Origin: Microvelia longipes
Taxonomy: Eukaryota > Arthropoda > Insecta > Hemiptera > Veliidae
DNA: 64,000 nucleotides
NCBI GenBank assembly: GCA_018340805.1
Contig: JACMZG010001914.1
Coordinates: 7,115,249-7,179,248 of the forward strand
Reading direction: 5' to 3'
In this document: positions 21,928 to 32,884 of the stretch, piece after piece
Layout: every line of letters begins with the position of its first letter
Numbering within the stretch: the stretch's first letter is position 1
Notes under the pieces: generated by a model
Database searches by the model: none
Told to the model about the DNA's origin: nothing
Seen by the model: the letters and a program-made list of their open reading frames with translations, nothing else
Program-made: the position numbers and the translations under genes

Positions 21928-22063
21928 GTGTCCATGTCAAACGCGAGTCAAGTTATCTTAAATAAAGTTGGTTTCAACTTATCTGGTAATATTAGCTGCG
22001 AAGTAACGACAGATGCTCCTTCGTTCAGCACAGCTATAGCATCTAGAGAAATGATGGTAGTAG
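21928..22063 (+). CDS. Beaten path (Beat) family protein, one internal exon (end of Ig domain 1)
   Basis: A 136 bp open segment is flanked by a consensus acceptor (TTTTTGTTTCAG, ending 21927) and donor (GTAAGT, 22064-22069). It begins in codon phase 0 and ends after one base of the next codon. The 45-residue product opens VSMSNASQVILNKVGFNLSG and continues NISCEVTTDAPSF, then closes with a MMVV strand. LSG.ISCEV is the Tyr-corner/Cys region of an Ig V-type fold, with the second disulphide Cys. CEV..DAPSF followed by a ..M.VV end is characteristic of insect Beat proteins, secreted or membrane-anchored neuronal ligands of Side receptors in axon guidance. The preceding part of Ig1 and the following Ig2 exon, which in Beats starts at a conserved proline after VV, are not found in this window, implying introns above 21.9 and 41.9 kb. 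Paralogue identity is undetermined. A minus-strand frame over the same bases is a shadow. Confidence 0.85.
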
Positions 22064-22852
22064 GTAAGTCAAAACAACCAAATTTTGTATTATCTTGTAT
22101 TGCTTTGCTGATTCCGTCAATAGCATGATTGTCAGAATTTATGTAACACTTGAACATAAGACTTCCTAATTTAAATAAACTTAGACTACTTACATAATTA
22201 CTTACATGATTCTTAATTTATAAAAAAATGTATAAACGATTTAAATTTGTTGTTTACAGGCCGTTATTTTGTTTTCTAATTATGTTAGAAAATTATGTTA
22301 TTCCGTTAATATATTCTAATTGTTTACAATATAAACAATTATATTGTTTTATAATTATTTATCACGGTTTATTCCGCTTTTTGGTCACTTAGAGTGGTTG
22401 TATCGACTTCAACCAATTTCATTCGATTCAGCACCACAAAGAACATTTTATGAATTAAGTTAATTTTTAATATTCATGATTCATAAATTTAATGAAGTCG
22501 TAAATACAAGGTTTTTAATACGGTTCGTGTGCATTCGAAGTTTGATTTTTGTATCAAGTTTGATTTAAAAATATTACTACGTTGGAAAGATAGCGTTTTA
22601 ACAAGAATCTGCTAGAACTACATACATATATAATATATATGATGTGTTAATAAATATACACATTTCACACACATTTAGAATATTAAAAGAATACCCTTAA
22701 GTCTAAAGAGGAGCCCTTCAAAAATGATTGTGAACGCTTAAAATTATAGAAAATCGCTGTGATTTAATATTTCTCGAAATTGTTAACATGAACACCGGGT
22801 GTCTGTATGCATAGATTCAATGATTCATAGCTCAACTCGTGGAACATCTACT
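22064..22852. other. Start of the long downstream intron; fragment of repeat B
   Basis: Bases 22366-22440 match repeat B in reverse (TTTTTGGTCACTTAGAGTGG, CGATTCAGCACC). Otherwise AT-rich intron with a short AT run near 22630. Confidence 0.6.
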
Positions 22853-22968
22853 ATCTAAGTTACACGTACATACCTTACACCTATATCTAAGTTACACATA
22901 GATAAAAATTTCACCTATATCTAAGTTACATCTATATCTACGTTACTCGTACATCTAGATTACAAATG
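22853..22968. repeat. Short minisatellite (CTAAGTTACACCTATAT)
   Basis: Five to six irregular units of CTAAGTTACA(C/T) with ATCTATAT spacers. Confidence 0.8.
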
Positions 22969-23819
22969 GTAACAGAACGTAGTTAATCAGACCAAGGTAC
23001 GAAACTATGTTATTTTATTTAATCTGTAAATTAAAATAATGTATTTCTGCTAAAAATTAATCGAAAAACGATTTCTTCAAAGAGCATTATACTCACCTAA
23101 GAGATCTAAATCCTTAGATATTGTTCGGTTTACAAACAATATCATAAAGAAGTTAACTTCAATTTTGACCATATAACACTGACTGCTACTAATTTGATTT
23201 TCAAAGCCGCCCTCATATTTACTTTACTTCAATAAAAAGATGTTTCTTAGCTTTGAAACATTTCTATTAAGCCAAAGTATAAAAGATCCAATAAATAAAC
23301 GTTTCATTGGACAACAAAGGGATTGTACCTGATAAATCGACAATAGAATCCTACTTAGTCTGTTGTGGTGCTAGACTGTCTTCTCTATTTATATGACTTC
23401 TACAAATACTGCAATATAAACTAAACAATAGAGTTTTAGAGTCAATAAAACCTTATTACTTGACTTTAAACACCTATAAATAGGATTGTATTAAATCTAC
23501 TAGAAAGGATTTTAATCAACACGCAAGTGTTTTTAAATCAACAAAATTACGATTAGAATTATATAAAATAAAATAACATAACCTTTGAAGGTATTCAAGA
23601 AATTCTTGTCTGTTTACTTTTTTAAACAAAGAAATATTGGTTTGATGAAAGTCACTCAAGCCTTTATTGTGTGTAGTCGGTTGTCCTTTGTCAATACAAA
23701 GTGTTCTTTGTAAATACGAAGGAGACAAATACTACGATATATTAGATAATAGTGAACATAACTAGTGAAAAGGTTTATTAAAGAAGACAGTAGATCAATT
23801 ATATTTGATAAACAACTAC
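22969..23819. other. Intron, nothing recognised
   Basis: AT-rich; the 70-codon minus frame at 23516-23728 shows no family motif. Confidence 0.5.
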
Positions 23820-23870
23820 CGAGCTTTCAACCAGGGATCCTGGTCGTCATCAGGGTAAATAGATATACTA
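23820..23870 (-). other. Penelope-like-element style motif
   Basis: On the minus strand the sequence reads CCCTGATGACGACCAGGATC, then CCTGGTTGAAAGCTCGG. The GACCAGG/CCTGGTT halves form a 7 bp stem (one G-U) between CTGATGA and GAAA, the layout seen in terminal repeats of Penelope-like elements, some of which encode hammerhead ribozymes. An extra C after CTGATGA departs from a canonical hammerhead core, so activity is doubtful. No reverse transcriptase is seen nearby. Confidence 0.4.
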
Positions 23871-24296
23871 AAACATAAACAACAAGACTATACACATTGA
23901 ACTAAATAAACTAAAAAAATATACAATATCAAATAATGTAAGAGAAAACAACAAAAGATAAGAGTTATCAAAAATGAAGGTAATATGAGATTAGAGAAGT
24001 GCAGAGTAAAAACAAGTTATAACCGCAACACATTGAGTTACATCAAACATGGGAGAAATAATTGAATAATTTATAAAAGTGAATAACTATGGACAAAACC
24101 GAAAAAAAAAAAATGAAAAACTTTTTACAAGTTAAATTTTTTACCGTCCATTAATATTTCTTTTTGATTAGTGAACATCTTCAAGTATTAAAATGCATTA
24201 AATTGTAGGACAAAATAAATAATTATAGGTTGTTAAGGTTAGAACAAGGATCTTGTATAAAGGAAAAGGAACATATTAGGCCTTTCCCATGTAAAA

Positions 24297-24555
24297 GTAG
24301 TATCGCCAACCCCACCAACTACCACTCCTCAGGTACTCTCGTACACTACTACATCCTTCCTATCAACCCCACCACATACTCCCTCGGGGCACTCGTAGCA
24401 CTACTACATCCTACTATCACCACTACTCCCAGGCACTCACTACTACATCCTATCAAGACCACTACTCCCTCAGGTAGCACTACTACATCCCTTACTATCT
24501 ATTCTAAATTCCTAATCTACTCTCAGGCACTCGTAGCCACTACTATCCTTCCTAT
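24297..24555. repeat. Minisatellite, ~57 bp unit (CACTACTACATCCT)
   Basis: Four to five diverged units contain CTCAGG(T/C)ACTC, GTA(C/G)CACTACTACATCCT and CTATCAACCCCACCA blocks. The 112-codon forward frame at 24230-24568 is carried by this array and is not supported as a gene. Confidence 0.85.
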
Positions 24556-26104
24556 CATCAGGTTATAAACATGATGATTAAAATTTTAATTCTTTATCAT
24601 TATTATTGTACGTATTTAATGTTAATCTTAACTTGTTTGAGATTATAAAGTTATGAATACTAAGGAAATAAATAAATTCAAAAATTAAAATATGTTGACA
24701 TTAAGCGTGTTTGCTATTAAAAGTGAAAAAGACGCATCTCCAATACTTTGAAACTCTATACAGGTCAAGTTGTCCCATGCCCAAATATTTTCCTTGAAAA
24801 CTGTGGCAACCATAGAGATATATACTAGAGGGGGCATAGACTATGAAAATATATTCAGAGGCCTGAAACACATTTTTGGGACTCATTCTCGTCACTTCAC
24901 ATTGGCTTCGCTCGTCCACTGAATATTAACGCATGCTAAATAATATAAAACATGTCACATATGTCATTCCTATATAATACTAAATACGTGCCGAATATCA
25001 TAAAAACCAAAACATTTTACTATGTCTTTTTAGCGAATTTTCATTATGAAAATGACGCTTATGAGGTTGTTCGGAAGACGGAAGTTGAGGGTGGGAGTGA
25101 GCTGAGTCTTTAATGGTGATTAATGCCGTCATAAAATATATTTTCCGGAAAATGCAACCAGATTTAAAATTTAATTTATGTTCTAAATTTTAACTCTAGC
25201 ATATTCACAGTAGTAGCAACGATAGCAAAATACTTACACTTATATACAAAGAAAATACACACTCATTTTTTTTTTTAAATACCGTCAAAATATTTTTTTT
25301 TTATATAAAACCCGTGGTATGAATGAGAAATAGAAAAATCAATTAATTATTTATCCATTATAAAAAAATCCTATGTTTTGGGCTGTCTTATCGAAATAAA
25401 TTAAAAGTTAAAATAGATAAATACTTCTTGAGTAAAGAGAGATGAATTTCTGGAGTTTAACAGGGATTATTTTAAATTCTATTGTCTAAGGTTTCCAGTC
25501 TTGTAAATTTCTTCTTTATTTAGAACGAAATTTGTGTTAAACTTATTGAATATTGGCCAGGAAAGAGACCCTTTGAGAAAGATCTCCAAAGATTTACTAG
25601 AGCTGGAAAATTTTATAGCTTTTCTCCAAAACGTCCGAGTAAATTAGAATTGTTGAGGTTTAGAGAGTCAGGAGCTAATTTGACAGAGGATTGTTGAGAA
25701 CCCTCTTTGGATACAAACTTAGCAGTAATTAACTCTGATCTATTTTCTTACCAAATATCCACGGTTTTAAGTGGATCTTTTAAATCTGAATTGAGTTTGG
25801 GGAGTTTCAGTATCTTACCAACTCATAGTTCAAGGGTGTTGTATAATGGTTGTTTCAACCTTTGAGTTCTGCATTTATATTATTTAATGATGACGTCCTT
25901 AAATTAATTTATTGTTTTAAATCCCACTTTTTACTTTCCTTTCCTTAATTTAATATCGTAAGTATATAACAGAAGTATTGCGGTCACCCTAATAATTTGA
26001 ACCGAGATTTTCTAAAAAGTGCGAGCAAAGAGAGACCAAAGTTGTGGGATTTATAACGTTTTATCGAATTTCTATTGGACAAAATACATAGAAAACAACA
26101 CCCT
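24556..26104. other. Intron; weak 5S-SINE/repeat A remnant near 24860-25030
   Basis: TTGGCTTCGCTCGTCCACTG and ACGTGCCGAATATC resemble parts of the composite at 13190-13330, but the copy is badly diverged. The rest is unrecognised AT-rich DNA. Confidence 0.45.
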
Positions 26105-26325
26105 ACTCAAAATTTAATTTTTATCGTCCTAAATTTTGGTTTCTGGTAATTTACAATGGTTTTTTCGACTTCTTGGTCACTTAGGGGGTCGTATCGACTT
26201 CGGACCGGTTTGATTTGATTCAGCATCTCAAAAAACGCGGCAAAAAATATTAACCCTGAATCTTCCCGACTTTTTTAAAAATTTGCTGACTCAGCAAACC
26301 GGGTTAGTGACCCGGTTATATAATT
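26105..26325 (-). repeat. Repeat B, single unit with flank
   Basis: In reverse it matches 32890-33150: the GACTTCTTGGTCACTTAG, GGTCGTATCGACTTCGGACC, GATTCAGCATCTCAAAAAAC and GCTGACTCAGCAAACCGGGT blocks are shared. It ends about 20 bp before the 2.8 kb foldback element. Confidence 0.8.
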
Positions 26326-26346
26326 ATTAAATAATTTTATAATATA

Positions 26347-29169
26347 CAGGGTGGTCCAGCTAAGAAGGGACAAGACCTTTTTTCTCGAAACTATAACAGC
26401 TAGAAGGATGCGGTTTTCCGGCGTTGGATTCCAATGTAATTGAGCAGAACGAGAAAAATCCGTTTTCGGGCGCGCTTTCGCGCCTGTCATAGAGATGTTA
26501 ATGCTAACTTTTTTAATTTTATAGTTAGGTATAGGAACTTTTTTTGTTCTTTATAAGAATGAAAAAATAAGGAAGATTAGTGAAGACCGCACTCAAAATC
26601 GGACAATTTTTTAACCGAGCTTATGATGAAAAAACACTTTTTTAAATTTAGTTTCACTTCGGTGCCATATTTGGATGATGTTGCATTTAAATAAAATTTA
26701 TTATATGGACATATTTTAAACTAGAAACATTGCTTTAATAAAAGAATGTCAAAAGTTTTAAATTCCAACCTCAGTTTTAGGTGTAAAATAGTCGGTAAAA
26801 CATAACAAAAACAAAAAAAATATGGTTTTTCTAGATACCATGAAAAGTAAGATAGGGAGCTATAGTTTTTATGGTTTGTACAGTTAGCAACATAATAAAG
26901 CAACAAAATGAGTCCAATTTTAACAAATTCGCTTCACAATTTCAAAAGTATTACTATAAATCTCTTAAAATTGTCAAAAATGGAATAATTTTTTATAGTT
27001 TACCACCCTATTGATGATATTTAATGGAACTGCAACGTCATCATACCTTGTGATCTTTATTGCAGCTTGTATAAGGATATCCAGAACGCCTAAAACAACT
27101 TATTTAATTTGTTCCTGGTTGTGGAGAAATTACGTTATGGTATTTTTCAAATCGTAGAATGCGATTAGAGTACCTTGCGTAAATACCGCAAGTAGAGGTC
27201 TTCATAAACGTTCAATAAAATTAAAACGTGGTTTATGATGAAAATACTTTGATTTTAGTTGTGTTGATAATACCAATAGAAGACATAATCACACAACTGA
27301 CAATGTACTAGTGATAATTTACTGCTACGTCGCTTATACAGGACTCTATAGGGAATACTTTGCTCAATGCCAATTTTTGTAGTCTTCCACCAATCTAACA
27401 CTCCTACCTTTTTATATACGTTGTCCTTTTACAAAATTGTTTGTCATTACTTTTAACAAAAATTAAGGTAAAATAATATGGGGACCTGCGGCTCAATTAG
27501 GTGGCGCCATTAAGGTCACCGGACTTGACCGCACGCGATTTTTCCGGTGGGGCTATTTAAAAGGACAACCTATATAAAAAGGTAGGAACTGTTGGAAGTG
27601 TGGAAGACTTACAAAAATTAAGCATTGAACAAAGTATTCCCTATAAGTCCTGTATAAAGCGACGCTTTATATTTTAGATGAAGTGATCTTACCTGTTTTA
27701 TGCAGAGGGTGCCAGTTTGAGCAAATTCTAAAATAATATTTTATGTTTATGATTTTTTCAAACAGATATTATCTTTTCTTTGTCACTAATTGTACTATAT
27801 GTTTTATTATTAGAGTACTGTTCAGTTCACCCATATTTAATTATACAATATTTTTTTTACCACAATTTCCGCGCAGCAATGAAATATCACTTTACAGTCT
27901 AGTTGTGTGATTTGCTATTTAAAATCGAGTTGGGGTCAAGTCCCGGTGACCTTAAATGGCCACCTAATTGAGCCGCAGTCCCCATATATTTTACCTTAAT
28001 TTTGTAAAAAGTATGAATGATTATTATCAATCTTGTGTTTTGATTCTTTAAACTGAGTTAAATTAAATTATTCATACAAAAAATCTGACTCTTTTAATAA
28101 ATGCGCAACTAAGGTAAATAATTAAAATAATGATAATTTATACTCGGAAAATAAAGTTGGCTGGTTTTATTGTTCTTGTTAATAAACAAATTTCCGTCTT
28201 AATAAAAAAAATTATTTCAAAACTTTTTACAGTCTAGTTGTGTGATTGCTATTTATTGGTCCTTCACCCCTAGAAACAAAGAAGTTATCATCAAAATAAT
28301 TTTTTTATTAACGTTTATGAAGGATTTTACTTGGTTTGCAAGGTACCTCTAATCTGCATTCTACGATTGACGAAAATCACCATAATCGAATTTCTCGCAC
28401 AACCAATGAAACAAAAATAAGTGTTTTTAGGCGTTCTGGAATCCTTATACAAGCTGCAATAAAAGATAACAAGGTATGATGACGTTGCAGTTTCCATTAA
28501 ATATCATCAATAGGGTGGTAAACTATAAAAAATATTCCATTTTTGACAATTTTAAGAGATTTATAGTAATAACTTTTGAAATTGTGAAGCGAATTTGTTT
28601 AAAATTGGACTCATTTTGTTGCTTTTTATGTTGGCTAACTCGTACAACCATAAAAAAGCTATAGCTCCTATCTTACTTTTCATGGTATCTTAGAAAAACC
28701 ATATTTTTTTGTTTTTGTTATGTTTACCGACTATTTTACACCTTAAAACTGAGGTTGGAATTAAACTTTGAACATTCTTTTATTAAAGCAATGTTTCTAG
28801 TTTAAAAATATGTCCATATAATAAATTTTATTTAAATGCAACATCATCCAAAATGGCACCGAAGTGAACTAAATTTAAAAAAAGTGTTTTTTTCATCAAA
28901 GCTCGGTTAAAAATTGTCCGATTTTGATGCGGTCTTTCACTAATCTTCCTTAGTTTTCATCTTTAAAGAACAAAAAAAAGTCCCTATCCTAACTATAAAA
29001 TTAAAAAAGTTAGCATTAACATCTCTATGACAGGCGCGAAGCGCGCCCGAAAAACGGATTTTTCTCGTCTGCTCACTATTACATTGAATCCAACGCCGAA
29101 AACCGCATCCCTTCTAGCTGTTTTAGTTTCCGGAGAAAAGGTCTTGTCCTTCTTAGCTGGACCACCTTG
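26347..29169. mobile_element. 2.8 kb foldback DNA transposon, TA target duplication, no transposase
   Basis: The ends are CAGGGTGGTCCAGCTAAGAA (26347) and the mirror of CAAGGTGGTCCAGCTAAGAA (ending 29169), each flanked by TA (26345-26346, 29170-29171). Arms extend ~950 bp (26347-27312 and 28228-29169) with roughly 90% match, including mirrored GGCGCGAAGCGCGCCCGAAA-like hairpins. The CAGGGTGG terminus with TA duplication is typical of Tc1/mariner-type elements, so a mariner-like transposase acting in trans is the inference. The ~915 bp interior has two further inverted-repeat pairs in interleaved order. No frame exceeds ~70 codons; short frames in the arms are shadows. It sits in intron sequence of the Beat gene. 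Confidence 0.9.
27316..28250. repeat. Interior of the foldback: interleaved inverted repeats
   Basis: Pair 1: 27320-27440 with 27543-27665 (shared TACAGGACT.TATAGGGAAT, CTACCTTTTTATATA.GTTG). Pair 2: 27463-27533 with 27937-28005 (shared TTAAGGTAAAAT, ATGGGGAC.TGCGGCTCAATT, AGGTGGC, AAGGTCACCGG). The order is A-B-A'-B', which cannot fold as a simple nested hairpin. CAGTCTAGTTGTGTGAT also occurs as a direct repeat at about 27899 and 28231, the second copy marking the inner end of the right arm. Confidence 0.85.
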
Positions 29170-29171
29170 TA

Positions 29172-29197
29172 TATCTACATATATATATTATATATAG

Positions 29198-29231
<34 letters not shown>

Positions 29232-29428
29232 ATATATATATATTATATATATATATATATATTATATATATTATATATATATATATATATATTATATTAT
29301 ATAATAATATATATATTATTATATACACACAACACACACATATATATATAATATATTAAATAAATAATTAATATATATATATATTATATATATATATATA
29401 TTATTTATATATATATATTTATTTATTT
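29172..29428. repeat. (AT)n microsatellite
   Basis: An irregular AT tract adjoining the right end of the foldback element, with a short ACACACAACACACACA interruption near 29325-29340. Confidence 0.93.
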
Positions 29429-30654
29429 CTCTACAAAAAAAACGGAAATATGTAAATTTGGGGATAATAGATTTATTTTTAAAGGGATTTAGAAAAACAC
29501 TATCTGACCTTTAAACTAGTACAAATAATGTTCTGCCGATTTCTGAGACATTGTTATGTATGTATGTAAGAGTAAGTATGTATACTTATGAGCATTTTCA
29601 GTGGAAAATACCGAAAAAATAAAATATGAGTAACACTTGATAATTGAGTAACTGCTCAAGTTATATAAGACAATAAGAATGTGTACATTTAGTTGTATAT
29701 TTTAAATAATTATTTGTTTCTAGAATAAGCTTATAATTGGTATAATAGTCGTCAAAAGCAGACCTATTCGACAGTCAAATATCAACCGAGTCTAAATCTG
29801 ATGTTAAATCAATACCGATATTTCAGAGCTTGTTACTGTCTGGGGTTCTGATAATTTACAATCTGGGTAATTACAGTGTTGATTAAAATGTGTTTTATAA
29901 GAGACGATAATTTGAGAATAACTATGTATTCATAGCATTAGATCAAATTCAAGAACAATAATGTTTGAAGTTTGAGCGTCAAACTAATTATTGAGAATAC
30001 TCTGATTCCAATTACTGTGTGTAGACAATCAAATTAATTATGGCGCAGTGGTGCACAAGCCAAGCGAATTTCCTTTGGAATTCTTCGGAATGCTTTTTTA
30101 CTCACCAAGCCATTTCTTCTGTCCTCTTCGTCTGACATGTCTTGTTGCGCTTGTCTGAATAAAGAAAATAGTAGACCAGAATGCAAACATTGGGGCAACA
30201 GAGATAGCACCCAAAACCGCTTCAAGAACTGAATAAACCATACCTCCATGCATTACCTCCATGCATACCTCGCAAATTAAAGATGAAAATACAGAAATAT
30301 AAAATTATACTATAGACGAAATTTGGTTAGTTATTATTGGAGTTACATAAAATAATATTTTATTATGTCTACAATTTATTATGTTATGAATTATTTATTC
30401 TTATTATCTGTTAATCATAAAACTTATTATCTTAAAAAGTCGCAAGAAATTAAAAAAAAAAAATTTAAAATTATTTACCAAAACTATTATTATAAAATAT
30501 TATTTAAATATTTATAGTTATAATGTTAATTAAAAAAAGTGATAACTTACTTGTTTATATATAAAATTAATAAATATAATTAAAATAATATAATATTAAT
30601 AAATAATAATTGATATTTTAATATAATATAAATTTATAGTTAAATATAATTATA
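29429..30654. other. Intron; small repeat C fragments
   Basis: Bases 29598-29670 match the GAGTAAC..TTGATAATTGAGTAACTG extension of repeat C in reverse. TGGCGCAGTGGTGCACAAGC at 30040-30059 followed by GAATTTCCTTTGGAAT is an A-box-bearing repeat C fragment in sense. The 71-codon minus frame at 30034-30249 overlaps it and has no family motif. Confidence 0.5.
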
Positions 30655-30790
30655 TAGTGTTAGATAGTTTTACACAAGCTGCTCAACTCAGGCTCTGGCC
30701 AGCATGAGCAGCTTATCTTTATCATTATTTTGTGAAACTTGTAATTTGTAATTTATTTAATAAAGAATTATTAAAAAAAAAAAAAAAAAT
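30655..30790 (+). mobile_element. 3' end of an A-tailed retroposon
   Basis: A GC-richer stretch (GCTCAACTCAGGCTCTGGCC, AGCATGAGCAGC) is followed by AATAAA-containing sequence (30760-30766) and a run of 17 A residues (30773-30789), as expected for the 3' end of a LINE or other retroposed transcript. The 5' part is not recognisable in the very AT-rich upstream DNA, and no target duplication could be fixed. Confidence 0.5.
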
Positions 30791-31046
30791 TAATCCATCA
30801 CTTTCTTTATCACTACTCATTAACCCATTACAACATTTAAATCACAAAACAAATCAACTTTAAACATTCAGATATGAGAAAATCCTCATATTTAGTTACG
30901 GATATTAAATTCGTGATGTAGTGGGGTAAAAACGACAATAGAGCAGCGCTAATTTTGCGCTATCATTACAGTCACCATGGGTTTACCCCTTATTGAAATG
31001 CTTGTAAACAGCGCAAGCAAAATCTGAGGTAATTTAAACGTTATAG

Positions 31047-31475
31047 ACACGAGCCCAGGGTGTTTTGTTAATAAAAAGTGTAATGGCTGGACCGGTCTCA
31101 AATTCTTCGTTTAAATACCTTCCTGAACAGGATCTGCATTCTGCGACTCGTATGGATGGCGTGTCCCAGGCAGAAACCTTTGACCCCCTAAAGTGGGTTC
31201 TGGCCTAGGACACCCATCCGATACGAGTCGAGCGAATTGCAGATTCTGTTCTAGGAAGGTATTTACGAAAAAAATTAGACCGTTTCCAGCCATTAAACTT
31301 TTATCAACTTGGGTGGTAAAAAAATTTTGACCTGTAAAGTTGGCGTCCTTCTGCCTGGGACGCCCATCCGATACGAATCGCAGAATTGCAGAATCCTTGT
31401 TCAGGAAGGTATTTACGAAATTGAGACCGGTTCAGCCATTCACTTTTTATTAACAAAACACCCCTGGGCTCTTGT
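31047..31475. mobile_element. Foldback MITE, copy 2, with an extra third arm
   Basis: The outer ends (GAGCCCAGGGTGTTTTGTTA and AACAAAACACCCCTGGGCTC) and internal blocks match copy 1. Here the left arm (31047-31170) is followed by two right-type arms in the same orientation (31195-31310 and 31345-31475). Each has the GACACCCATCCGATACGA or GACGCCCATCCGATACGA block and AGGAAGGTATTTACGAAA. The first right arm ends in AAACTTTTATCAA and lacks the terminal GGGCTC. Frames here are shadows. Confidence 0.88.
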
Positions 31476-32554
31476 TTTATTTTATGTTAAATAAATAAAT
31501 TGAAAGCAAAAATACAAAATCTTACTTCAAATAAAATTCAAAAACAATATTTCGATGGGCTTTTTTCAAGAAAATTCTGATAGTCCAATTTATAGAAATT
31601 CTGAAGTCCATTATTTTATACTTTGATTTGTTTAATATTAAAGACCCAAAGAATGACCTTGTCTAATCTTGCTGTCAATAAGTCTTCGTCTTTGTTCATG
31701 GTAAAAACAAGTATATATCCTTTTCTTATAGATTTTACATTTTCCCTTAAGTGGAAATCCTGTGGGATTGAATGTTGAAAGCGAGAACGTATCCAACATT
31801 AGCTTAGTTTTCCATTAATGGAAAGCTTTATTTTTCCGATTCTCCTAATCTAGGATCCGATATCAGAGAGGTTTTTAAGTAAATGATTAGCTTCCTGGGG
31901 ACGACAATTAGAGGCAATTTCTTGTTTTGTTTTCCGACAGGTTTCCGTTGTTCGTTTTAAAGGAACAAACGACGAGTGAAACTTATTTTGCATGTCATGT
32001 TTGTAAATTAGTGGTTGGAGAATACATAAATGTGGACAAATGTAACAATAGCATATTTATGTTTTAAATAATATAATCTTACAAAATTATGTGAAAATTT
32101 TCCAATTTCTTTATTGATTTTGTACAATTATTTTTTTGTTCTTTTACTAATTAGTTAAATTAGTTCATACGATTGTATGCAACTTTAAGGTACACGATGC
32201 ATTTTTGTTGTTCATGTTTAGAAAAAATTAGTAGCAACATTTAATGGGGAAACGTTATGCCTTTTTAATGTTTGACTTAAAAGCTATAAGTGATACGACG
32301 TGCTACAGTAGTATACGAATATTAGAGCAATGATATTGATATTGTAATTCTTTTAATCACGATAAAATTTTAAAATTTATCTAATTGCATTGGACTTTTA
32401 AAAGCGCCGGGGAGCTACTTTCAACAATAAATAACACCAACAAACCACGTCTCTCACTAAACATTATATATTAAATAAAACTGGCAGTTTATTGGTGTTT
32501 ATTTATTAATTGCATTTGAATTTTACCATCGAGTGTAACACATTGAATAATAAT
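31476..32554. other. Intron, nothing recognised
   Basis: About 1.1 kb of AT-rich DNA without shared repeats or plausible exons. Confidence 0.5.
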
Positions 32555-32735
32555 GAAGAATAAATTTCAGTTTTTGAGACTGCCAAAGTATCTTAGTTCT
32601 TAGCGAAATTTCCTTTGTGGAAAAATTCGCCCTAAAATTTGGGGGGGATAGGCGATCATGGCGGATTTGAACCTCGGACCACGACACAAAATCCGTTTCA
32701 GAGGCCCTAATGACGAAAAATAATTTTCGCGAGAC
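32555..32735 (-). repeat. tRNA-headed SINE fragment
   Basis: On the minus strand GGTCCGAGGTTCAAATCCGC contains a perfect Pol III B box (GGTTCAAATCC, at 32664-32676). It is preceded by GCCTCTGAAACGG and followed by a unique tail ending in an ATTATTATT-like run at 32545-32560. No convincing A box remains. It is followed by an (AT)n tract at 32738-32776. Confidence 0.55.
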
Positions 32736-32774
<39 letters not shown>

Positions 32775-32884
32775 TGTATTTCTAGACACTTTCTTGTAAA
32801 CACTCTATCTTTCGAACGGATTAAATTTTTTTAACCAAACTTGGTACAAAAAATCAACCTTGGGAGGACACGAACCCTATTGAA

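Noticed and set aside
21948..22157. 69-codon minus-strand frame
   Set aside because: Antisense shadow of the spliced Beat exon.
24230..24568. 112-codon forward frame rich in Thr/Pro/Ser
   Set aside because: Carried by the ~57 bp minisatellite; no splice or start evidence.
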